From positions 5,723,157 through 5,787,156 of the forward strand of contig CM040449.1 of assembly GCA_022749755.1 (NCBI GenBank): a DNA stretch of 64,000 nt, written 5' to 3'. Positions within the stretch are counted from its first letter, which is position 1; each line of letters starts with the position of its first letter. The notes below the pieces were generated by a model. The model saw only the letters and a list, made by a program, of their open reading frames with translations, had not been told where the DNA came from and did not search any database. The position numbers and the translations under genes are program-made. Source of the DNA: Azadirachta indica. Lineage: Eukaryota; Streptophyta; Magnoliopsida; Sapindales; Meliaceae. Positions 42,731 through 56,849 of this stretch are shown piece by piece.

Positions 42731-42760
<30 letters not shown>
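42731..42760. repeat. GT microsatellite
   Basis: Fifteen perfect GT units. Confidence 0.95.
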
Positions 42761-42762
<2 letters not shown>

Positions 42763-45241
42763 TAGTGAAATGGGAGTGAGAATTGAGATCCAAGTATGGA
42801 GTGGGTGGGTAGTAGTTCATAGTTATTGAAACCTAACTCTATTTCCTTTTCTTAAAACAAATTAGTTAGTGCTGGTGAAGCCATTCATTTCAGGCGCCCA
42901 TATGTCATTTTTCTTCTCCTGATACTCCTTTCCATACATTAATTTCAAGCTCATGTATAATCATAATTATAATAATTATTATTATTTTGTATTAGTTAAT
43001 TAATCTTATATTACATTAGATTACAAGTTGTTGAATGGGAGTTATAACTGCCCACTTACACATATGATCATACCAAAGTTGTTTTCAGACTACCTTATTA
43101 TTGTTATATAATTAATAAAAATAAAAAATATATATATATATATCTTTCTTTTTTTTATAATTTACGAAATTACATAATAACTTTAGCATATGTGTTGCTG
43201 GCACATATGTAAATTATGATTCACTTGACAATATTTATTAACACTGCGTAAATATTAAATTTATATTTATTCGTATATTCAACTACTTGTTGAAAAGATG
43301 TTTATGAAATCTATTTAACATTAGAGCTAATTTTAAAAACTATATATAATTGAATTTATTAAAGTAATGCATAGCGTATTTACTAATAATATTAGATAAT
43401 TTAATAATTTTTTTTTTAAAAAAATAAAAGATGAAGCAAGTGATTTGATAAATTACTGATTTGGTGATTGTTGGGCTTGATATCCCACGCTTACATAGTT
43501 AAAGCAATAAGAGTGACTTTAGATTAAATTAAAGCGTGTGGAGTTATGACAACTCAAAGCAGGGGATCAATAGATAATGATTATTTGATTACTTTTGTCC
43601 CTTTCCATCACATATCACTTACAGTTTTTAAAGGAGATGTAATTAATTAATTATAATTTTAAGTTTGTTAGTCTTTGGTTATTGGTGACGCTAGCGACCT
43701 GCTTTGGCTTTGCTTGCTCCATTAGTTTTTTTCTTTTTTTAGAGAGGCTTGCTTAATTAGTTTAATTACATATTCAAGTGGTTATTTTTATTCAGTTGGT
43801 GACTTCACTCTTTTTTTTTTTTTTATATATTTTTTCTCCTTTTGTAAAATTGTAACTTCATTTTATTGTAAAGCATCATTTATTAGGTGAGACAAACAAA
43901 CAAGTAAGGAACTTCTATTGATATATATTTCATTAACATAAATATCACTGTGAAATATATGTTTATATTTGCATAATAATTATAATTAAGTAATATATTT
44001 CGAAATTAACATTTGAGATATTACTTTACTAAAACTAAAATCTAAGAACCCTACCAAAAAAAAAAAAAAAATCATCAATTCGAATAGCAGTCTCTTCAAA
44101 ATTGATATTCAAACAAACAACAAAACCATAAATTTTCTAACAACTTAGTTTGAACATCGTTTTCCATTTAGCATTGAATAAGTAAAACCACAAAAGATGA
44201 TCGTTTAGGTAACATTTCATCTATTTTATTAATAATTTAATCAAATACCATTATTATCATCATCTTGTCCCATTACATATTCGTTATAACCACCATTATA
44301 CCCTCTTTTACCATTATCGAAGGTATCATTTTTAATCACTACAAAGCACGTGCTACAATCTATTGTCTTAATTTTTTCAATCGCTAAATTTAAATTTCTT
44401 CAAATAAAAAAATTGTGCGTAATAATAATAATAAAAGATTTATTTTCTCATTTTCCCCGATTTAATGACTTGTATTTATGTACGATAGCAAAGTTTAATT
44501 ACGCGTCCAGATTCGCGGGAAAAGTCAATAATAGGCTCCTCAGCGAGTCACGCCTCCCATTGCTTTTGCTTGCGACGAAAATTAAAACGGCTATTTTATC
44601 TCGTATAATTCTCAATTGAAAATTTTAAAATGGAGTGTCGTTCGCGTAACGTCTCTCCGAAGATTCACAGAACCCAAATATCCCACTCCACCGCTACTAC
44701 AACACCCTTCACACATCTTTTCATACAAATTGCCATTACCGTGCATTATAGGCCCACTAACTCGCTTCCACGTGTCAATAATTTCGCTGAATTCCAAAAC
44801 TACCCTTTTCCACCTACACACATTACCCCCATCGCACGCGAGTCCCATGTTATATATAATACCCGCGAGTAGGACTAAAATTTCTTAATTCGAAATATAA
44901 ATATTTATCGTTAAAAAGTTTTTCAGTCTAAACACTAAAGCCCAGTACGACAGTTATGCTCTCAATTCTCGCCTAAACAACTTCCCTGTCTCGCCGGCCT
45001 TCCATAACGGTTATATTGCCGGTCACTTTTCCTCCTGTTTTAAGTTGTATGATAAAACCGAGAAATTGGTGTGCCTGATACAACTAGAGCATACTGTCTA
45101 AAACTTACGCTCTTTCTTTAAATTATGTTAAGCTGAATTTTGCAGGTTTTAACACGGGTTTAAGGTGAAGCGCATCACAAAATTAGGGTTTCTGAAGTGA
45201 CTTTGAAGAATGAAAGATGAATTGAAACTTGTCTGTACGCA

Positions 45242-48200
45242 ATGGTAGCTGCTGTATCAACGACAATTAACAACCCCAAAACGACGAGTCAGAATCCTAG
45301 AAGGCCACCTCTCTTACCTTCGGACCCTGAGAATGCTCTTGCTAATCGACGGCCAAAATCACGGGAAGTTACTTCTCGCTATCTCTCTTCCTCTTCCTCA
45401 TCTTCTTCTTCCACGTCATCAACGGCATCGAAACGCTGTCCATCGCCGTTAGTTTCGAGGACGACTTCACCTGCGACCATGATGACTCCAATTCCCTCTG
45501 CGCATTCTACAATTAAACGGTCACAATCCGTGGAGCGCAGACGGCCTGTTACTCCGCGCCTAAGTAGTAACAATTCCACTCTAGATTTGAGAACGGGGGA
45601 ATTATCGGCTGCGCAGAAAATGTTATTCACTTCCACCAGAAGTTTGTCGGTGTCGTTTCAAGGCGAGTCATTTTCGCTTCAAGTAAGTAAAGCCAAACCA
45701 GCGCCGTCTCCATCACCAATTAGTACCGTAAGAAAAGGCACACCGGAAAGACGAAAAGCTGTCACGCCGGCGCGAGGGGCGGGGGATCATACGGAGAATT
45801 CGAAGCCCGAACGGTGGCCCGCAAGATTACGGCAGCCAAATTCAATGAGCAGGAGCATGGATTGTACGGACGAGAGGAAAAAATTGGGTGGATCTGGAGG
45901 TACTATAGTAAGAGCATTGCAAAATTCGATGTTGGATAATAATAGTAGGGCTTTGTTCGAGACTAGATTGAGCACCGATTCAGCCAATGCTGTGCTGGAT
46001 AAGATACAATCACAAAAGAAGGAAGACGTGGTTAATGGATCTGATGCACGGTCTGATCTCGCAGCTTCTGATACTGAGAGTGTCTCTTCTGGTAGCACTT
46101 CTGAAGCTCATGAGAGTAACGGCGTTGTTCATCAACGCGGCCCGCGTGGTATTGTTGTGCCAGCGAGGTTCTGGCATGAGACTACTAACAGATTGCGGCG
46201 CCAAACCGACCCTGCTTCGCCTGTATCTAAGAACATTGGACTGAAAACCTCTTCTACACCAAAGCTGCTCCTGCCCAAGAAATTTGGGGCTGATAGTCCG
46301 GTATCGTCTCCAAAAGGAATTCTTAATACCAGAGGGCTTTCATCGCCTATCAGAAGTGCAGTTAGACCTGCATCACCAAGTAAGCTTGCCACGTCTTCTA
46401 GTTCTTCGCCTGTGCGGGGAGTGAGCCCATCCAGAGTGAGGAACATGGGAGTTGGAGTGAATAGTAACTTGAGTAATGCAAATAACACGCCATCAGTTTT
46501 GAGTTTTGCTGTTGATGTTAGGAGGGGGAAGGTTGGGGAGAATCGGGTTGTTGATGCTCATTTGTTGAGGTTGTTTCATAATCGGTTGTTACAGTGGCGG
46601 TTTGTAAACGCTAGAGCTGATGCTTCTCTTTCTGCCCAGAGGTTTAATGCAGAGGTATGGTGTCTTCACTTGAAACTTATGTTTTGAATTTTTCACTATT
46701 GAAACAATACAATATGCAATAGGTATTTTTTATTGACATGCAATTTCAATTGATGGTTGGATTATTTCACTTTGTGAGTTATTCTTGTCATTAAAAAATT
46801 TGTTACTTGTGTCCATTTTGGCTCATGGCTTACTTATTTATGTTAGAGAAACATATCACTAACTCATTTGCAGTTAATATATCAGTGGAAAACCATGAAA
46901 TTGGTTACATAGTTGATGAGTCTCTTCTTCTGAGGAGAAGATTGGGGAAACATTGATGTTTACTTACTAATTTGATGACCATAATTAGCGAAAAAATATT
47001 GTGATCACTTACTGTACTTTTATTTGCTTTATGGTTTTCCAACTATACTTCTAACTTTGGTGCTTAGGCTACTGCAGCACAAAAATTGATAACTTCTTTC
47101 TAAAATATCATCAACCCTGACTATGTTGCATGTTCCACTTGATTAGTGTTTACAACAAGCTTTATGAGTAGACAGTCGCTACTGCTGTCTTTAGAAAGAC
47201 ATCCTGGTTGCACTCCTGTCTTCCAAACTGAATGCATGCACTAATATACTCTATGTGCTTTTTAAACCTGTCATTTATACAGTTTTCCAGGTAATTTTAA
47301 TTTAGCTACTTGATTTTATCTGTTTTATGTATTAACTCTCAAGTGGATTATGTATCCTAATATTCTTCTTCACAACAGAGAAGCCTTTACAATGCATGGA
47401 TAACTACCTCAAAGCTTCGTGAATCTGTTAGAGCCAAAAGAACTGAGCTACATTTGCTGAAGCAGAATTTGAAGCTAACTTCCATCCTCAAGGGGCAGGT
47501 AAGAAGGCTGCATTCTGTTTATGTTTCTAATGGATTTTTTGAGGTTGATTCTTCTCTTTTATTTTTGTTTGCTGGTGTAGGACATAGTTTTATGCCTTGG
47601 TTGAATTGCCACTCGGTAGCTGCAATAGATTAAATTATAATTGATGCAGTTTATTTTGAAAGGTTACTTGATGCTAACTTTCCATCTGTAACTCCTACAG
47701 TATTAATTTCAAAACAGGGCTCCCCAACCCCCACCCCCCTGGCACTTAATTGCATTATTTGTCAAAGACAAAAAGTTAGAATAAAAGGATTGATAGGGTT
47801 TCCAGAAGCATTAAAATATTTAATATCTGTTATTATTGTGGTCAAGGAATCAAAATCCTTTGTTAATATTTTAGATACTTCAACTTTGCCTTTTACATGT
47901 ATCTGATTTTCTTGTTGGATGCAGATGATGTATTTAGAAGAATTGTCGCATATGGATCGGGACTATTCTAGCTCATTATTGGGGGCTATTGAAGCTTTGA
48001 GGGCTAGCACACTTCGCCTTCCAGTTGTTGGAGGGGCAAGGGTACGCATCGTTTCTATTATTTTCTTTCCTTTGGATTGTTGTAGCGCCAACATGTTTAA
48101 TCTTCTCTATTATTTACATTCCTCCAAGTTACGGTATCTTACTAAGACATGCATATTTGGGCTTGGTATAACTTATTAGTTGACACATGGGCATATTTGG

Positions 48201-50529
48201 ACTTAATAATTGGACTCTTTGTATTTACAGGCAGATGTCCAAAACGTGAAGGATGCTATTTCTTCAGCAGTTGATGTGATGCAAGCAATGGCATCCTCGA
48301 TATGCTTATTGTTATCAAAGGTAATGATTAGATCTCTGCCTAACTATAGGTTTTCAGGAACTCTGAAGTTATTTTCCGATTTTTTCTAAATTTGACAATT
48401 GGGGACTATTACAAACATTTTGCCTTTTCTTTTTCCTCCATATATATAGAATAACTTTAAAGGACACAGAGCTTGCATGACCAACTTGTAATGTTATATA
48501 TTTTTATTTTACATAATAGGCTTTTTTATGCTCATATGATGTTAGCGTTCAGGCCTAACTGTTCACCAGTATGTAGCCCATACCTACTTATTTTTCATTT
48601 CTGCTGCTAATTCTCTTTGGTAAATTTTATATGCAATAATTCACCGGACTTTGACAAATTGGGATTCTGGGTCATCTGGTTTCCAGTTTTAATATGGTTG
48701 ACTGACACTGTACATGGAAGGTTTAAAAACTGTTCCTTGTAGTGGATTCTATTTTAACTGCACTACCATTTAAGTCCAGTTTTTAAGTAAATTGCTTGCA
48801 TGGTTATTTAGGTAAAAAGAGAAACTCAGTTACCAACTTGGTCAAAACCAACCGTCAAATAATTGGTAGATTTGGCTTGTATATTTATATCATTAAAGCA
48901 ATTTATTCAGAAATTTGGTGTACACTATCCATGAGAATATAGCATATCCAACTGTGAAATTATTGAACAATTGATTAAAACAAATTGAACCATATTATCC
49001 CAAAGTCTCTTTATTCATTTAATTGGTCCATGCTTGGGGCATCAATTTTTATTAATGGTAGCTGGGTTTCCTGTGTTTGGTCTTTGTTGCAACTTTCTTG
49101 CACTATGGAAAAATCACTTTTCTATAGGCCAGGTTGCCAAGTTTCCTATGAAACAGCCAAACAGGGTTACAACTTGCTCCAGTACCATTTATGTTCTTAG
49201 TTTCTTTCACATTGTCTTCAATTACTACTATATTGAGGGTTGCTTCTTGCTCGACTCTTGAAGCAAAGTTATGATTAATCAGATTATTTTGCCACATAAT
49301 TCACAATCACTTGCCACAAATAGAGACACGGTTTGAGCCATAGCTGATATCCATTAACTAACTAAGACTCTTCAGTATTTTGTCTTTTAGTTTTGATCAT
49401 AATTCTAGACAACTGCCAACAGGCAAATGAGGAACTTCTCCTGAGTTGGAAATGGTTTTCACCTTCCAAAGCTTTGTATTTGTGTGCAGATCTAATTAGA
49501 TATCTTTCTCTGTACCAGAGATATTCTTTATGGTTCTTTTAGAGTTGCCATAAAGAATGCTCAGCTTTTTACAAGATCTAATTAATTGAATAACTTGTGA
49601 TTATCTTTCTGGGATATTTGACTTATTTGATTTTTGTCTAACAGACTCATAATTATTTCTTACTAAATATTTCTTAAAAGTTGTTTAATTTGGAGTTCTG
49701 TGACGAACTCATTTTATGCCATTGAGTGTGCAATGAGATTAGTTTGGTTGTGGGATATACTCTCAAAATCAAGAACCTGATTTTCTCGGACTCTCATTTG
49801 AGAATATTGACTTTAATAACAATATAAAAAGGGGAAACAAAGAGTGTATATTTGAGAAAATTACCTTCAGTTGCAATATAAAATAAGAAGCCTTTGTCAA
49901 ATCAGATTTGATCATTCTCAGCCTCCGCCTGCTTGTACAATTTTGATTCATAAGTATGCATGCTTTATTTCTTTTGTTATCACATGAAATCAAGTTGTGT
50001 GTTTCTATATTTTGTTTATCTGCAATTTTGCATCTTCTTTTAGATTGACTTTGTTGGCAGGGACAAGGATTAAAAATTCATTTGTCTTCATATTTATTGC
50101 ATTTTTTTCCCCTATTTACTGCTTTGAATGTGGAAGTATCCTTTGGTTTTGCAGATTTACCACATCAATCTCTAAGCTTTCCTATCATTAAACTTAAACT
50201 TGCTTTGAGTCCTTCAGCTCTATCTGAGCTTCTCTCTCATATCTAAAATCATTTGGCATTGGTAGGTTGGAGAAGTAAATTCTTTAGTGAATGAACTTGC
50301 GAATGTCAGTGGAAAAGAGCATGCTGTGCTTGGTCAGTGCAAAGATCTCTTGTCAACAATTGCAGCCATGCAGGTAATTCTCTTATTTGAAAGAATAGCA
50401 AGCAAATATGTTGCCTCAATAATAATATATGTGAATTATGCTTTGTTCTGGCAGGTGAAGGAAAGTAGTCTGAGAACGCATATCTTACAACAGGAACGTT
50501 TGCCGTCTAGCCTGACAACAAAAGTGTAA
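45242..50529 (+). CDS. QWRF motif-containing protein (augmin subunit 8 related)
   Basis: Six exons (45242-46654, 47379-47498, 47925-48041, 48231-48320, 50266-50373, 50455-50529) give 640 residues. The N-terminal 400 residues are basic, Ser/Pro/Thr-rich and probably disordered, with family blocks KRSQSVERRRPVTPR, STRSLSVSFQGESFSL and the ASDTESVSSGSTSE stretch. The conserved domain (QWRF/DUF566) starts at about 420 with LSFAVDVRRGKVGENRVVDA; the hallmark QWRF is at 451-454. Exons 2-6 are mostly helical, as in AUG8-type proteins. Relatives in Arabidopsis bind microtubules; AUG8 is part of augmin, SCO3/QWRF1 and QWRF2 act in plastid development and flower organ growth. The exon layout and start (MVAAVSTT) are closest to QWRF1/QWRF2, but I did not settle which. 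The fourth intron is 1.9 kb. Confidence 0.95.
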
Positions 50530-52703
50530 AGACAACTGCATCATTTCACAGCCTACTCTAATACTTGCTAACATGACCTATCTAAACCCCCCATTTTTCC
50601 TCGGAATTCTGAAGCCCAAGAGGTAGTAAAATAAGGAATGAATGGTATTGTTGTGGCTTGTAAAATCAGAGGAGATAAGTGTGTGTGCTGGTTATATTAG
50701 TTGATCTTGGATATGTAAAAGCTTTCTCATTCTGATGTCTATTCTGTAAACAAACAACATAGGCGGCAGGTAATTGTCATTCAAATGTCAAATTAGAATG
50801 TATACTTCTACATTTTTTCTATAGGCCAGTCTCAAGCAAGTGTATGTAAATATCATGGATGAAGCTATCAAGGCAACAGAGGGTGTATATTCCCTGCTGG
50901 TCCATTATTATTATTTTTTTCCAATATATATATATATATATATTGAAATTTTAATGTGCAAGTTCAAGCGTGCTACTATTTTTGGAGTTGTCCTTTTTTG
51001 GTGGAATTTTATTAAATTAATGACTCATTTTTTTTCCTTAAAAAATGGGACTAATTATTAAATGTGTAACTTCAATATTATCAAGTTTTTTTTTTTTAAA
51101 AAATCAACTATTGTAGTCATTTTCATCGCTTCCTTTATAAAGAAAATATTAGTTGTCTAATATCACTATTTATCATTAATCACTTCTTTGTTATATGGAT
51201 TTAAATGATTAAATGAACAATATAATATAAATTTTTCTCTTTTTATTATATATGATTTTGTTACATAGATGGGTATTTTGCATATGGTATCGAAGTGTGA
51301 CCTAACACATTCATTCGTTAAAAACAAATATAATAAATAAAATTAGTCTTTGGTTGTTAATTGAATTTCTTTGCAGTATACTATTTAAGAATTTTTCATA
51401 CAAAATAGAAATTTGGTTTTGCTATTAGTTTTTCGCTTTATTTTATTTGTCCCGAGTCGGAGAAACAGTACAGGCCATTGTGATGTACAACAATAAAATT
51501 ATTTGACTGACTGTAATAAACAAAATTTTATGCAACTTAATATACCATATAAATATCAGAAAGAAAAGGAATTCATTTCATCGTAGAAATATCAATTTCA
51601 ATAATTTTGTTCAAATATATATATATGTGCTATGACAAATTTTATTATAATAGTTAGTAGCAATGGTTTGTAAAGATGAGATCATAGTATTTGTTGGTGC
51701 ATCTGCATCATCATGATCACCGTTGTATAGAGGAGAAAGGCTAGGCACAATTGGTTTTTGCTTGCTTGCTTGCGTGAGAATTATGGGATTATTTTTAAGA
51801 GTTGTGGGATCCACACATAGCATATGGTAATAGACGCGGCGAGGCGAGGCGAGGCGAGTCGAAAACTCATAACATATAATAGCAGAGCGTAAGCCGAAGC
51901 GAATGGATTGGAAAAAGAGACTCCCTTTGCTCCTGTTTATTAAATTAATTAATAAATTATTATTTGTCTTTTGGGTTAAAAAAGAAAATTTAGTGTTGAT
52001 GCCGTGGAACCCACTTCCAATGGAGGAGGACTAGGCTCCAGGCAGTAGGCTGACGTGCCACGCACCAAACAATATTTTTTTTTGAACTTTTTATTTTTGG
52101 GACCCACTTTCCACTTCCAAATCCTTCTTCTCTTCTCCATACCATTTGCCTGCTTTTCTGCTATCAGACCAGACCACCGTGTCCAAAATCGTCTCCCTTC
52201 ATGTGAACTTTTCATTTTCTTTTCTATATTTGTTTTAATGTATTTCTTCTTATTATTTTTATACGTATCAGCCCATTTTACCTATTATATGACGTCTAAG
52301 GAAGAAATTTGCTATTTTATATACATATATATACGCATATATGACCGGCCGGTCCAATTATGTATTAAACAAGTAACAGATGTCTGGATTCAGTTATCAT
52401 TGCATATTTTGGCCAATAATTGGTTTAGGACAATCATGAAAACATAACATCGTAAAATTCTATCTGCATCTGCCATTGAAAGGTCAAATTTGGCAATACA
52501 TTTGCTTATGGTCACAACATGTACAATACCCATAAGATCAAAACCTTTTTGGGGATTAGATGGCACGGAATTCAAACAAGAAGTTAGGCAAATCCAGTAA
52601 TGTAACGTACTAATTCTCATACAGCACAAGACCACGACCTTCTACGGTGAAACTGCCATGAATTTGCAGGCACCTGCGGCTGTTAAGGATAAACTAATTA
52701 AAC

Positions 52704-52743
<40 letters not shown>

Positions 52744-53088
52744 TTTTTACTTATTATTATTGTTTCTTGAGGTTTCAACGTCTCAATTGGAGATGTACGG
52801 TCCGGAAAAATCTCTGGAAGCTGACAACGCCTTCTCACATACCGACAGCTTAACACGTTACTATTTACAATCACGAAACCCCATAAATTTTCATTTCAAA
52901 ACAAAAACAAAAAATGATTCACCGGAAAATTAAATCACAAACTGAGCATCGGACGGAATCATGAAAACAAAAAGGGTTCCATTAAATTGGCTATTTATTT
53001 TCTCTTCATTATTCACCCGAGTTCTACAGTACTGCCGTAAACACAAAAACAAAAACAAAATTCTCTCTGTTCTGTTGTTTTCTGTTGA
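50530..53088. other. Convergent intergenic region QWRF / LBD
   Basis: About 2.6 kb between the 3' ends of the QWRF and LBD genes. It contains the QWRF 3' untranslated region, TA runs (about 50923-50943), a short GC-rich GGCGA repeat near 51836-51858 and a TA/CA microsatellite (52704-52743). The frames are short and unrecognised. Confidence 0.5.
52704..52743. repeat. Compound (TA)n(CA)n microsatellite
   Basis: TA dinucleotides running directly into CA dinucleotides. Confidence 0.9.
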
Positions 53089-53828
53089 TCAGACGAACAG
53101 ATTCAAAAGCTTCTTCTCTTGATTTCCTCTCTTCTTTGTCTCATCACTACCTCCACTCTCAAAACTAGTCATCTCAGACTCTTCAGAGTAAAACGACATA
53201 GCATTTATCCTCCTTGCTCTCCCACGTTTCCCGGTGCCGCCAAACTTAGTTGCCGGGGATGGATCGGTATCAGACTTTCGATGTTGATCTCTTCCATCTT
53301 TTAAAATCAACGGCTTTGATTGAGGGGGCTGGTTCTTTGCCATGTACGCGTTCACATAATTTTCCTCACTATTTGGCCTTATAACTCCGCTGTTGTAAAC
53401 CCCCGTTATCGGTCTCAGAGTTCCTCCGGAAAGCACCGTCTCCACCGCCGCTTGACAAATATGCCAGTTACCACTTGACAGCAACCCCACCGCTCCATCC
53501 ACAGGATTGACCGTACGTCCGCAAGCTTCAAACAACAAAGATTGAAACAAAGCTGAAAAATACAAACCAAAATGAGTTTTTTCTTTTCTTGCCGATTAAC
53601 CATATTATAAAATATTTAACTTTATATGTGTGAGAACATGCTACCTGGTCTCTGGGTTTCAGGAACGGCAGCGATGAAGGACAAAAGATCGCTGCGGCCA
53701 AAAAACTTGGCGAGAAACAAGGTGGCGTTGCCTTGTGCTTCGGGAGTGTCAATCCAATGCAGAGAAGACCTCAGTATGCACGTCTCGCTGCATCCCTTTC
53801 GCAGAACTCTGCATCCGTTGCAGCTCAT
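53089..53828 (-). CDS. Class II LOB-domain transcription factor (LBD40-42-like)
   Basis: Two minus-strand exons (53828-53645 and 53552-53089) joined inside an Ala codon give 215 residues. The N-terminus [17 protein letters not shown] holds the C-block C-x2-C-x6-C-x3-C (Cys3, 6, 13, 17) that binds DNA. The GAS-like block runs through [19 protein letters not shown] and [20 protein letters not shown]. The leucine-zipper-like coil of class I is missing, and the variable C-terminus is Ser/Lys-rich. The single intron in this position is typical of the family. Class II members such as LBD37-39 repress nitrate and anthocyanin genes; LBD40-42 are less well studied. The sequence [14 protein letters not shown] ... 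CQAAVETVL and the VPETQRP junction favour the LBD40-42 group. Confidence 0.93.
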
Positions 53829-54662
53829 GATCTATTATCTTCTCTTCCTCCTAATCAGTACCGTCCGATGTTCAGACCAAGAAACTATCTTCTAGCTCTA
53901 GTTGTTGAAACTCCCTTGTCTTCTCTTACACTTTGAAGCAAGTCTGTCCAAAGTAAGCTACTGAATGAATGAGTGAGTGAGGGTCGGAGTTTACCTCTTA
54001 ACTCAAATAGACAAATAAAGCCAAATATTAAATTAAGAGTTAATCATGGGTTGCGTCAAAAAGTAACTATGGTTAAGTTAAGACGAGTTTCGACTCTTGA
54101 CGGTGGGTGTACGATGTGGGCGTGGATCGAGGGAATATCTTCCCAACTCTGGGCACGAGCGGCTCCGTGTTTCCGCGTCTCTTTGTTCTCTAAGCTACAC
54201 CGTTGGATTTTTGTTTATCTTTTGAACTGATGTCGACCGTTGGATTTATTTCCTCCACTCCTTTTTTTTTTTTTTTTTAAATTTCTTTGTTCTACTTTAT
54301 TTAGCACGACATGAAAACTATCCAGGGTTAGTCACCAGTCATCAGACACCTACAGAAAAGTAGATTGAAGGGAGTAAGTACTTACGAAATTTATACTATT
54401 AATTTTGGTGCCAACTTGATCAAGTTACGTACTGTTTTAGAATTTTACAAAGTGATGCGTGTTAGATGAAGTCATAAATAATATTAAGATTTTCGATATC
54501 TTATCCGTAAATTAGAAGGCACATATATTTTTGGTATATTAAATAACCAAGGTCAAGCTGGAAACGACATAGAAAGGAGGATTAAGTTATTAATTAATAA
54601 GAACAATATTTAATGGAGGAATAATTTTGTTTGTACTGTTTTATATATAAATATAAATATAA

Positions 54663-54668
<6 letters not shown>

Positions 54669-54693
<25 letters not shown>
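54669..54693. repeat. AT microsatellite
   Basis: A perfect AT run preceded by an AAATAT-type repeat. Confidence 0.9.
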
Positions 54694-55253
54694 GAGTCAA
54701 GTGGGAATATAATCAAAAGAAATGTAGATGAAACCATGTGTTTGTAAATATAATCCAAAACCCACCAACCTTATCGGCATATACAATTAAGAACCTTTTT
54801 CTTTTTCTTTTTTTTTTTTTTTTTTCATCAATGAACAAAAGGAATAAGGCAAGTCCATTTGATAAAAAATTATGAATGATTAGTGTTCATGTGATGTTAG
54901 CGTGACAATCTACAGAAAAGTATTGACTAAAAACCATCAAAAATTCAGATTTTATCTCATTGAACAATCCGTTTGCGTCCCCACAACACACTACTTATTG
55001 AGCTGAATTTGAAATGCTATGACAAATGCCAATATTGGATTGCATGCATATGCTTATATAGATAATAGAAGAATGGCTGGTGAGAAATGATGGGTTTGAC
55101 AAAATACTCCTATTAGCACAGTATGTATAAGGAAAAGATTAATGATTACATGAAGAAGTTAGAAAGTGTTGTATGTAATGGGAGAAACAATATTTGTGGA
55201 AGTGGAAGTGGAACCATCGCACTCCGTTTCTCAAGGTTTTGGTCCCTCCTCCT

Positions 55254-55255
<2 letters not shown>

Positions 55256-55284
<29 letters not shown>
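55256..55284. repeat. AT microsatellite
   Basis: A perfect AT run of about 14 units following a CTCCTC tract. Confidence 0.9.
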
Positions 55285-55286
<2 letters not shown>

Positions 55287-56566
55287 TATGGTGCTATGTA
55301 TAGATTCTCTATGCCAATATATATGGTAATGCGCCATCTGAGTCTCAGTGCATCAATTTTTATGATGATGATATTCATTACCATTCACCGCTGCTAAGAA
55401 GTGTTTGTTATATCCTTTTCTCTGCTGAACAACATCACCACCGTCATCTTCTTCTTCTTCTTCTTGCAATATGATACCATTACATATATTAAGTTCTGAA
55501 TTATATTTTATTAAGAAAAAAGAAAAATAAATTTTATGTGTCTCATCCATGCCTGCAGAAAAAAAGAAACTTTTACAAGTAGTTTCGTTTCACCATAGAA
55601 TAATATTCATGGACTGCATACTGAGCTGTTCATTGTTGTGCTCTGGGCCTGGCGTTCCCGGCCCATCTGATGTCAGCTAATAATGCGCTTCACCATGGAT
55701 CATAAATGACGTCTTTACCAAATTCTTATGGATCACGGCGCGCACCGTTGTTGTGCTTCTTAGAAACAATACACTTACCGTTGCATGTAGTTGGGCTTGC
55801 TTTGGGCATGTTCTTATACAATAATGGCCCATATTTGGGTTAATTGGGCTTATTGGGCTTACCTAAGACTACACATCCCGTTCTCTCTCTCTTGTTTCCA
55901 TTTTCTTTGTCCACATTCACTTGCCAGTACTCCATTTACTGTGCATGTAGACAGATTTTTATTTATTCCGACGCCAACAATCAAATGTATCTATGCTCCT
56001 AGATTATACTTTCATCTTCAAGGACAGAGTTGTTGTTTGTACTTAGATAAATTGGTTAATTTAACTTTTTTTGAAATAGTACAGGAAATCTAAAATTTAA
56101 ACTCCACCCATATCAGCTCAAAAGATTGAAATTATTTTTTCTGTATTATTTATAAAAGATAAGCCTGTCTGTGTTGCTTGTACTTGGATAAATGTACTGG
56201 TGCTTTTTTGTCAGAAATCTAAACATAATTTATACAATTGGCAATTTCAATTGCTCCATGCCTTTTGAATTTGATTCTTTCCTTAGTGCTTTGGTCGTTC
56301 GAGCATGGCAAAGGATTACACTCGGCAATTTTCACAGCCCTCGGAACCCATACGAGCTTCGCGTTGTGTGGCAAGGCGATATCAGTATGGCATCTTTTGT
56401 GGTAGCCAAAGGTGACACATGTCATCTCCACTCAGCGCGATTCCATCCAATTCCAATGTGGACAACAAAAACATCTACAAACTTCACCAGCTAACACAAT
56501 GTTGGGGATCATCGTGGGCCATTGCAGTGGTCCAGCCCCCAAAAAATTCTTAATAAAAGAGCAGGT

Positions 56567-56845
56567 TGTCACGCGCCCAGCGGAAAGGCACGTGCGGCAC
56601 CCTCGTAAACCCCATGTCGAGGGTAAGCCTTGTTATCCCGTCGCATATTTAACTGGTTTCGGCCTACCTTGGCCTCATCAGGAGGACGGCTTCAGTCCCC
56701 GACCAATTCGGGCAGGAGTGGTCTAAGTCCCCTTTACATAATAGCCCTTGAGACTGAAGCCGACTTTGCATCATGAAACATCAATGTGCTTGAGTTGTCA
56801 CACCCCAGCACACCCAGCCAACATGCGATCTTTCGTGCCGTGACA
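56567..56845 (-). mobile_element. Solo LTR of the TRIM family
   Basis: A 279 bp copy of the LTR found at 1877 and 2635, with the same TGTCACG...CGTGACA ends and scattered substitutions plus a one-base deletion. It is flanked by the 4-bp duplication AGGT (56563-56566 and 56846-56849). There is no interior or second LTR nearby. This is the expected product of recombination between the two LTRs of a complete insertion. Orientation matches the complete element. Confidence 0.92.
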
Positions 56846-56849
56846 AGGT

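Larger units (their letters stand above)
38859..45241. other. Large gene-poor intergenic region
   Basis: About 6.4 kb without a gene I can support. It holds an ATAC repeat (41154-41172), a GT microsatellite (42731-42760), poly-A/T tracts, and from about 42900 to 44350 very A/T-rich DNA. A TATA-like CTGTATAAAAGC near 41322 on the plus strand is followed by no coding frame of note. The last 400 bp, with a TATATATAA at about 44851, should be the QWRF promoter and 5' untranslated region. Confidence 0.5.
53829..56562. other. Intergenic region upstream of the LBD gene
   Basis: About 2.7 kb. The first 150-200 bp should be the LBD 5' untranslated region and promoter on the minus strand. AT microsatellites lie at 54669-54693 and 55256-55284. 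The frames are short and without domains. Confidence 0.5.
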
